The notes below the pieces were generated by a model, which had not been told where the DNA came from, did not search any database, and saw nothing but the letters and a program-made list of their open reading frames with translations. A stretch of 64,000 nt of DNA from Streptomyces sp. NBC_00620 (GTDB lineage Bacteria; Actinomycetota; Actinomycetes; Streptomycetales; Streptomycetaceae), in NCBI RefSeq assembly GCF_026341825.1, contig NZ_JAPENY010000002.1:930001-994000 (forward strand). Direction: 5' to 3'. Within the stretch, counting starts at the first letter, position 1. The number at the start of each line of letters is the position of its first letter. A program made the translations under genes and the position numbers. Below, one piece after another: positions 58,788-64,000 of the stretch.

Positions 58788-59006
58788 ATGGCGACCAAGG
58801 ACACCGGCGGCGGACAGCAGAAGGCCACGCGTTCCACCGAGGAGGTCGAGGAGCAGGCGCAGGAGGCGCAGGCTTCCGAGGACCTCAAGGAACGCCAGGA
58901 GAAGCTGAGCGACGATGTCGACTCCGTACTGGACGAGATCGACGACGTCCTCGAGGAGAACGCCGAGGACTTCGTGCGTTCCTTCGTTCAAAAGGGCGGA
59001 GAGTAA
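58788..59006 (+). CDS. pup: prokaryotic ubiquitin-like protein
   Basis: A 72-residue intrinsically disordered, very acidic modifier. The ARC-binding helix region is SEDLKERQEKLSDDVDSVLDEIDDVLE, then NAEDFVRSFVQKGGE. The last codons are GGC GGA GAG TAA, so the terminus is Gly-Gly-Glu and can be ligated directly by PafA to lysines. A 6-bp inverted repeat GACCCT/AGGGTC (58734-58751) lies in its promoter region. Located between dop and prcB. Confidence 0.98.
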   Translation: MATKDTGGGQQKATRSTEEVEEQAQEAQASEDLKERQEKLSDDVDSVLDEIDDVLEENAEDFVRSFVQKGGE

Positions 59007-59153
59007 CGCCAGTTGTCCGCCCCGGAGTCGGCCTGATCCAGCGGGTCGGCGCCGGGACGGATGATCGGCGTTCGCGCGGGTATGGTCCGTGCACAGATTT
59101 GATGATCGGCTCGGCCGTCCACGGCGGGCCGCAGCCTACGTGGAAGGAATCGC

Positions 59154-59999
59154 GTGGAAGCCAACCCTCGTAGCACCGGGCGTCTGCCGGCTGCCTTCCT
59201 GACGCCCGGGTCGTCGTCCTTCATGGACTTCCTGTCCGACCACCAGCCGGACATGCTCCCGGGCAGGCGGCAGCTGCCGCCCACCCAGGGTGTGATCGAA
59301 GCCCCGCACGGCACGACCATCGTGGCCGTCACCTTCCCCGGTGGTGTGGTCCTCGCCGGTGACCGGCGGGCCACCATGGGAAATGTCATCGCGCAGCGTG
59401 ACATCGAGAAGGTCTTTCCCGCCGACGAGTACTCGGCGGTAGGCATCGCCGGTACGGCGGGTCTGGCCGTGGAGATGGTCAAGCTGTTCCAGCTGGAACT
59501 CGAGCACTTCGAGAAGGTGGAGGGCGCCACGCTCTCCCTGGAGGGCAAGGCCAACCGCCTCTCCACCATGATCCGTTCCAACCTCGGCATGGCCATGCAG
59601 GGCCTCGCCGTGGTTCCCCTCTTCGCGGGCTACGACGTGGACCGCGAGAGGGGCCGCATCTTCTCCTACGACGTCACCGGCGGCCGTTCCGAGGAGCACG
59701 GCTTCGCCGGCACCGGCTCCGGCTCGGTCTTCGCGCGCGGTGCCATGAAGAAGCTCTACCGCAAGGACCTTTCCGAAGCGGAGGCCACGACCCTCGTCGT
59801 CCAGGCCCTGTACGACGCGGCCGATGACGACTCGGCGACCGGTGGTCCCGATGTCGCCCGCCGGATCTACCCGATCGTCACCGTGATCACCGAGGACGGA
59901 TTCCGCCGTCTGGGAGACGAGGAGTCCTCCGAGATCGCCCGCTCGATCCTGGAGCGGCGCCTTGAGCAGCCCGACGGTCCGCGGGCCGCGCTGCTCTGA
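59154..59999 (+). CDS. prcB: 20S proteasome beta subunit
   Basis: A 281-residue precursor. A propeptide of 53 residues ends VIEAPHG; autocleavage exposes Thr54 (TTIVAVTFPGGVVLAGDRRATMG). Catalytic Lys and Asp: GDRRATMGNVI (Asp17 equivalent, and Arg/Lys33 region), plus SEEHGFAGTGSGSVFARG. It forms the inner rings. GTG at 59154 with GGAAGGA 5 nt upstream. It is 147 bp downstream of pup and 108 bp upstream of prcA. Confidence 0.97.
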   Translation: MEANPRSTGRLPAAFLTPGSSSFMDFLSDHQPDMLPGRRQLPPTQGVIEAPHGTTIVAVTFPGGVVLAGDRRATMGNVIAQRDIEKVFPADEYSAVGIAGTAGLAVEMVKLFQLELEHFEKVEGATLSLEGKANRLSTMIRSNLGMAMQGLAVVPLFAGYDVDRERGRIFSYDVTGGRSEEHGFAGTGSGSVFARGAMKKLYRKDLSEAEATTLVVQALYDAADDDSATGGPDVARRIYPIVTVITEDGFRRLGDEESSEIARSILERRLEQPDGPRAALL

Positions 60000-60066
60000 C
60001 AGCGGCTTCTCGACGGCCGCTCCGGCAGCGGTTTCCTGACAGCCGCTCCGGCAGTGGCTTCTTGGC
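60000..60066. repeat. 26-bp tandem repeat between prcB and prcA
   Basis: Copies 60000-60025, 60026-60051 and a partial copy 60052-60066 of CAGCGGYTTCYYGACRGCCG plus CTCCGG. It begins right after the prcB stop codon. This expands the intergenic space in what is normally a compact gene pair. Confidence 0.85.
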
Positions 60067-60107
60067 AAAGTGATCCAGTGACTTCGATAGAAAGGGACGG
60101 ATAACCG

Positions 60108-60854
60108 GTGTCGACGCCGTTCTATGTCTCACCCCAGCAGGCGATGGCCGACCGGGCGGAATACGCCCGGAAGGGCATCGCCCGTGGCCGCAGCCTCGTC
60201 GTGCTGCAGTATGCCGACGGCATCGTGTTCGTCGGCGAGAACCCGTCCCGTGCGCTGCACAAGTTCAGCGAGATCTATGACCGGATCGGCTTCGCCGCCG
60301 CCGGCAAATACAACGAGTACGAGAATCTGCGGATCGGCGGTGTTCGTTATGCCGATCTGCGGGGTTACACCTATGACCGTGACGATGTGACCGCCCGCGG
60401 TCTTGCCAATGTGTATGCCCAGACGCTCGGCACGATCTTCTCCAGTGCGGCCGAGAAGCCGTACGAGGTGGAGCTCGTGGTCGCCGAGGTGGGGGACACC
60501 CCCGAGGGCGATCAGATCTACCGGCTGCCGCACGACGGGTCGATCGTGGATGAGCACGGGTCGGTCGCGGTGGGTGGCAATGCCGAGCAGATCAGCAGTT
60601 ATCTGGACCAGCGCCATGAAGACGGCATGTCGCTTGCCGAGGCGTTGAAGCTGGCCGTGCAGTCGCTGTCCCGTGAGGCGAACGGGGGGGAGCGGGAGAT
60701 TCCCGCGGAGCGGCTCGAGGTTGCGATTCTTGACCGGACGCGGCCGCAGCAGCGGAAGTTCAAGCGGATTGTTGGGCGGCAGCTGGCTCGGTTGCTCGAG
60801 GCGGACGGGGCGTCTACGGCTACCGAGGCGGAGGATCCTGAGGACGACGAGTGA
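60108..60854 (+). CDS. prcA: 20S proteasome alpha subunit
   Basis: A 248-residue non-catalytic ring subunit. It begins STPFYVSPQQAMADRAEYARKGIARG, the H0 helix and RGR motif of actinobacterial alpha subunits, and lacks an N-terminal catalytic Thr. The C-terminus is acidic (EAEDPEDDE). GTG at 60108; SD GGGACGGATAA weak. Forms the outer rings that dock ARC's QYL tail. Confidence 0.97.
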   Translation: MSTPFYVSPQQAMADRAEYARKGIARGRSLVVLQYADGIVFVGENPSRALHKFSEIYDRIGFAAAGKYNEYENLRIGGVRYADLRGYTYDRDDVTARGLANVYAQTLGTIFSSAAEKPYEVELVVAEVGDTPEGDQIYRLPHDGSIVDEHGSVAVGGNAEQISSYLDQRHEDGMSLAEALKLAVQSLSREANGGEREIPAERLEVAILDRTRPQQRKFKRIVGRQLARLLEADGASTATEAEDPEDDE

Positions 60855-60941
60855 GTCTCGTCCTTGCCTTGCTCGGCGTGTGCCCCGGTCCCTTGTGGTC
60901 GGGGCGCGCGGCGTTTTGGGGCGTCTGCGGGTGGGTGGGTC

Positions 60942-61057
60942 GGGGCCGGGGGCCGGTACATCCGCCCGTCGCCGATGGGCACTTTTGTTGGTTGTAGGGC
61001 TTGGGGGCGGTGTGACCACGTACGCGACGGGCATTTGATGTACCGGCCCCCGGCCCC
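60942..61057. repeat. 116-bp MITE-like palindromic element
   Basis: A perfect 21-bp terminal inverted repeat (60942-60962 with 61037-61057), followed inwards by a further 9-bp paired block (60964-60972 with 61024-61032). The interior has no gene. It lies between prcA and the LacI gene (a 249-bp gap) and would fold as a long hairpin. Confidence 0.8.
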
Positions 61058-61103
61058 TTCCGCCGGTGGGCGGCTGCGGGTGCCTGGGGGTGCGCCGTGG
61101 TGC

Positions 61104-62123
61104 TCAGGCAGTGGGGCTTGGCGGGGCTGTGGAGCCTCGTACGACCAGTTCCACTGGGATGTCGCCCTGTGGGGGTGTCTTGCCCTCCAGGACGGCCAGG
61201 AGAGCTTGCATGCCTCGTTCGCCGAATAGTTCTGCGTTCAGGCGGACTGTGGTGAGTTCTGGGTCGATGGCTCTGGAGAGGGCCAGGTCGTCCAGGCCGG
61301 TGATGGAGAGGTCGTCCGGGATGTGCAGGCCCAGGCGGCGGGCGGCCTTGTAGGCGCCTGCGGCCAGTTTGTCGTCGTCGCAGACCAGGGCTGTTGGGCG
61401 GGGGCCTGGGGCTCTCAGGGCGGTCTCGGCGGCCTCCAGGGCGCCCTCTATGGAGATGGGGGCGCGGGCTGTGCGGAGTTCTGTGCCGGGGACCTCTGCC
61501 AGGCGTGCGGACAGTTCGTGGGCTCGTACCTCGAAGGTCCAGGAGGGGATGTCGGCCGCCAGGTGCAGGAAGCGGCGGTGGCCGAGGGTCAGGAGGTGTT
61601 CGGCCACCTGGCGTACGCCGTCCCTGATGTCCAGGTTGACGGTCGCGGCGCCCAGGCTGCCTGCGGGGTCGCTGTCCAGCATGACCAGGGGGAGCTGGTC
61701 GCCGCGGATCGCGGTGAGGGCGTCTGCGGCCATGGAGGAGGCGATCACGCCGTCCAGGGCCGCGGGTGCCGAGCCGAAGGGGTCACGGGCGGGGCCGATG
61801 CCTTCGGGGGAGGGGTAGAGGACTACTCCGAAGCCGTGCTCGGACGCCACCCGGGCGGCGCCCGTGTAGACGCCGGCGAAGAACTCGGTGGTCAGCGCGG
61901 GGACCACTAGGAGGACGGTGCGGGTGCGGCCGAGGCGGAGGTTGCGGGCGGCGACGTTCGGGCGGTAGCCGAGCTCCTGGGCGGCTTCCCGGACCCGTTC
62001 CGCTGTGGCTTCGGAGACCCGGCCGCGCCATTTGTCGCCGAGCACCAGCGAGACGGCGGCCTGGGAGACCCCGGCGACCTGGGCGACGTCCCGGCTCGTG
62101 GGGCGCGTGCTACCTCGTGCCAC
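61104..62123 (-). CDS. LacI-family transcriptional regulator
   Basis: A 339-residue repressor. N-terminal HTH TSRDVAQVAGVSQAAVSLVLGDKWRGRVSEATAERV and hinge helix ELGYRPNVAARNLRLG, then a type I periplasmic-binding-like effector domain (TVLLVVPALTTEFFAGVY; LALSRAIDPELTTV). The GTG at 62123 is chosen as giving the usual LacI N-terminus and having an AGG 7 nt upstream; an ATG at 62165 is in frame. Divergent from the MFS gene with two TACGTA palindromes between them. Confidence 0.94.
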   Translation of the reverse strand: MARGSTRPTSRDVAQVAGVSQAAVSLVLGDKWRGRVSEATAERVREAAQELGYRPNVAARNLRLGRTRTVLLVVPALTTEFFAGVYTGAARVASEHGFGVVLYPSPEGIGPARDPFGSAPAALDGVIASSMAADALTAIRGDQLPLVMLDSDPAGSLGAATVNLDIRDGVRQVAEHLLTLGHRRFLHLAADIPSWTFEVRAHELSARLAEVPGTELRTARAPISIEGALEAAETALRAPGPRPTALVCDDDKLAAGAYKAARRLGLHIPDDLSITGLDDLALSRAIDPELTTVRLNAELFGERGMQALLAVLEGKTPPQGDIPVELVVRGSTAPPSPTA

Positions 62124-62167
62124 CGTCGACCTGCTCCCTCGTCTGGACTCGCGGACTGCGCACATGG

Positions 62168-62194
62168 TACGTATGGGAGAGGACGTTATACGTA
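62168..62194. promoter_or_regulatory. candidate LacI operators between regulator and MFS gene
   Basis: Two copies of the palindrome TACGTA (62168-62173 and 62189-62194), 21 bp centre to centre, i.e. two helical turns, in the 109-bp divergent region. TTATAC overlaps the second and may be a -10 for the MFS gene. Suits cooperative binding by the LacI protein. Confidence 0.4.
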
Positions 62195-62232
62195 AAACTT
62201 CAGGCGTCACGGGATTACGAGAAGGGCACGTC

Positions 62233-63492
62233 ATGGCCGCGGGATATCTGGAGATCCTCCGGGCGAGGCATGCTGCCCGGCTGCTCACCGGGACGCTGAT
62301 AGGGCGGCTGCCGAACGCGACCGCTGCCATCGCCGTCGTGCTCTTCATCCGCGCGGAGGGCGGCAGCTACAGCCTGGCGGGTGCGCTGGCCGCCGTGTAC
62401 GGGGTGTCCAACGCGGTGGGGCAGCCGCTGCTCGGGCGGCTCGTGGATATGTACGGGCAGCCGCGTGTGCAGTTGCCTGCCGCGCTCGTCTCGGCTCTCG
62501 GGATGGCTCTCTTCGCGTTCGCGGGCACGGACCCGCTGCCGGTCGCGTACGTCGCGATGGCGGTCGCCGGGCTCTTCACGCCGCCCCTGGAAGGCGGTCT
62601 GCGAGCGCTGTGGCCCTCCGTCCTCCGCAAGGAGGAACAGGTGCACACCGCGTACGCGATGGACGCCGTGGCGCAGGAAATCATGTTCACCGTCGGGCCG
62701 TTGCTCGTGACGCTGTGCGTGGCGCTCTGGTCCGCCCAGGCAGCGCTGCTCGTCCTGAACGTCATCGGCGTCCTGGGCGCCCTCTCCGTGGTCGTGTCGC
62801 CCCCCTCGCGCGCGTGGCGCTCGGCTCCCCGCGAGGCGCACTGGCTCGGAGCGCTGCGTTCGGCGGGTCTTGTGGCCCTGCTCGGCGCGTTCCTGTTCGT
62901 CGGTATCGCGCTCGGCTCGATCACGGTCGCAGCGTTGTCGTACTCCGACAGCCATGGCGGGGACGCGGTGTACGGCTGGCTGATGGCGGGCATCGGGCTC
63001 GGGGCCCTCGTCGGCGGCACGGTGTACGGCGCGCGCCGGTGGACCGGTGCGCCCGAGCGGCGACTGAGCCTGCTCGTGGCGCTCCTGGCGGTGTGTTACG
63101 TGCCACTGATGCTGGTGCCGGGTCCGGTCGCCATGACGGCGCTCACCGCGCTCGCAGGGGTGTTCCTGGCGCCCTGCATCGCCTGCGCGTTCGTGCTCGT
63201 CGTCCGGCACGCTCCCAGGGGCACCGTCACCGAGGCGTTCTCCTGGCTTGTCACGACGTTCACCGTCGGCGCGTCCGTCGGAACGGGCCTCGCGGGCCCC
63301 GTCGTCGAGTGGGGCGGGGCGGTGTGGGGCTTCGCCGTACCGGGTGTCGCGGGGGCCGCCGCGCTGGTGGTTCTGCTGGCCACGGGGCGGGTCCTCGCAG
63401 CTACCGGGAACACGGAGGTGGTTGCGGTCTCATCGGAAAATGATCCAAACCGTGCCGTCGAACCCCGTTTGCGGTCAGGGGATCGGGCGTAA
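62233..63492 (+). CDS. MFS transporter
   Basis: A 419-residue permease with about 11-12 hydrophobic segments. Motif-A-like GQPLLGRLVDMYGQPRVQ after the second helix and a similar segment in the second half (WLMAGIGLGALVGGTVYGARRW). Typical of drug/sugar efflux or uptake members; the substrate is not evident. Regulated probably by the divergent LacI gene. ATG at 62233 follows AAGGG. Ends 9 bp before pafA, so the two may be partly co-transcribed. Confidence 0.92.
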   Translation: MAAGYLEILRARHAARLLTGTLIGRLPNATAAIAVVLFIRAEGGSYSLAGALAAVYGVSNAVGQPLLGRLVDMYGQPRVQLPAALVSALGMALFAFAGTDPLPVAYVAMAVAGLFTPPLEGGLRALWPSVLRKEEQVHTAYAMDAVAQEIMFTVGPLLVTLCVALWSAQAALLVLNVIGVLGALSVVVSPPSRAWRSAPREAHWLGALRSAGLVALLGAFLFVGIALGSITVAALSYSDSHGGDAVYGWLMAGIGLGALVGGTVYGARRWTGAPERRLSLLVALLAVCYVPLMLVPGPVAMTALTALAGVFLAPCIACAFVLVVRHAPRGTVTEAFSWLVTTFTVGASVGTGLAGPVVEWGGAVWGFAVPGVAGAAALVVLLATGRVLAATGNTEVVAVSSENDPNRAVEPRLRSGDRA

Positions 63493-63501
63493 TGTTCAGT
63501 C

Positions 63502-64000
63502 ATGGACCGCCGCATTTTCGGGCTGGAGAACGAGTACGGCGTCACGTGTACGTTCAGGGGACAGCGACGCCTGTCTCCCGACGAGGTGGCGCGGTACCTC
63601 TTCCGCCGTGTCGTGTCATGGGGCCGCAGCAGCAATGTCTTTCTGCGGAACGGCGCCCGCCTCTATCTCGACGTGGGATCACATCCGGAATACGCGACAC
63701 CCGAATGTGACAACGTGACCGAACTGGTCACCCACGACAAGGCCGGCGAGCGCATTCTCGAAGGACTCCTGGTAGACGCCGAACGACGCCTGCACGAGGA
63801 AGGAATCGCGGGCGACGTCTACCTGTTCAAGAACAACACCGACTCGGCAGGCAACTCCTACGGGTGCCACGAGAACTATCTGGTGGCCCGGCACGGGGAG
63901 TTCTCCCGGCTCGCGGACATTCTTATTCCGTTCCTCGTCACCCGCCAACTTCTGTGCGGGGCGGGCAAGGTCTTGCAGACCCCGCGCGGTGCCGTGTACT
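63502..64000 (+). CDS. pafA: Pup-protein ligase, 5' part
   Basis: The first 166 residues are present; the gene runs off the right edge (full-length PafA is about 450 residues). It begins MDRRIFGLENEYGVTCTF with the GxExE-type ATP/Mg motif (GLENEYG), then NGARLYLDVGSHPEYATPEC and YLFKNNTDSAGNSYGCHENYL, homologous to dop. The absence of the Dop-specific loop between the N-terminal strand and SSNVFLRNGARL marks it as the ligase. It joins the C-terminal Glu of Pup to substrate lysines. Confidence 0.97.
   Translation, partial: MDRRIFGLENEYGVTCTFRGQRRLSPDEVARYLFRRVVSWGRSSNVFLRNGARLYLDVGSHPEYATPECDNVTELVTHDKAGERILEGLLVDAERRLHEEGIAGDVYLFKNNTDSAGNSYGCHENYLVARHGEFSRLADILIPFLVTRQLLCGAGKVLQTPRGAVY

Overview
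The window is a high-GC actinomycete chromosome segment, almost certainly from a Streptomyces. Coding regions have strong third-position G/C bias, GTG starts and GTGA/ATGA stop-start overlaps are common, and it carries chaplin genes, a mycothiol ligase (mshC), a complete Pup-proteasome locus and a gyl glycerol operon. From memory, the backbone gene order matches S. coelicolor around SCO1675 (chpH) to SCO1640 (pafA), and the same families surround the M. tuberculosis proteasome locus (trmI, RecB-like nuclease, metH, PAC2 protein, mshC). No phage genes, transposase genes, CRISPR arrays or rRNA were seen.

Layout. 1-4.6 kb: end of an alanine-dehydrogenase-like gene, a tRNA-Leu(GAG), an M20 peptidase, the chaplins chpH and chpC, and two small conserved genes. 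4.6-11.2 kb: a RecD2-like protein whose helicase motifs are degenerate, coupled to an aldo/keto reductase; an LLM-family (probably F420-dependent) oxidoreductase; a ferritin-like protein; CorA. 11.2-15 kb: histidine phosphatase, DUF3090, SCO1664-family protein and mshC, a block conserved in actinobacteria. 15-17.5 kb: an unusual two-gene unit, a subtilisin-like protease without a signal peptide followed by a glutamine-rich protein, both ending in a similar short module. 17.9-18.9 kb: parJ (PAC2 family).

19-35.5 kb is a coherent catabolic island. A BMP-type nucleoside ABC transporter, a nucleoside phosphorylase, an MtaD-like deaminase and a FadR-type regulator lie on the minus strand. They are followed by mtnA, mtnB-mtnC-mtnD, an Rbs-type sugar ABC transporter and mtnK. 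Together they encode uptake of methylthio-nucleoside and/or methylthioribose and its conversion through methylthioribose-1-phosphate to the keto acid precursor of methionine; only the final aminotransferase is missing. A MITE-like palindromic element lies at the right edge of the island.

35.6-41 kb: the glycerol regulon (glpD, glpK, glpF, and gylR, all on the minus strand) with two matching 17-bp palindromes that are probably GylR operators. 41-49.3 kb: metH, a HAD hydrolase and two tandem peptide-type solute-binding lipoproteins with no transporter subunits nearby. 49.3-54.9 kb: an orphan NarL-type response regulator, a RecB-like nuclease, a site-2 protease, TrmI, an exported/anchored hypothetical protein and a ferredoxin. 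55-64 kb: arc, dop, pup (ending GGE), prcB, prcA, then a LacI regulator divergent from an MFS permease, and the start of pafA, which runs off the window.
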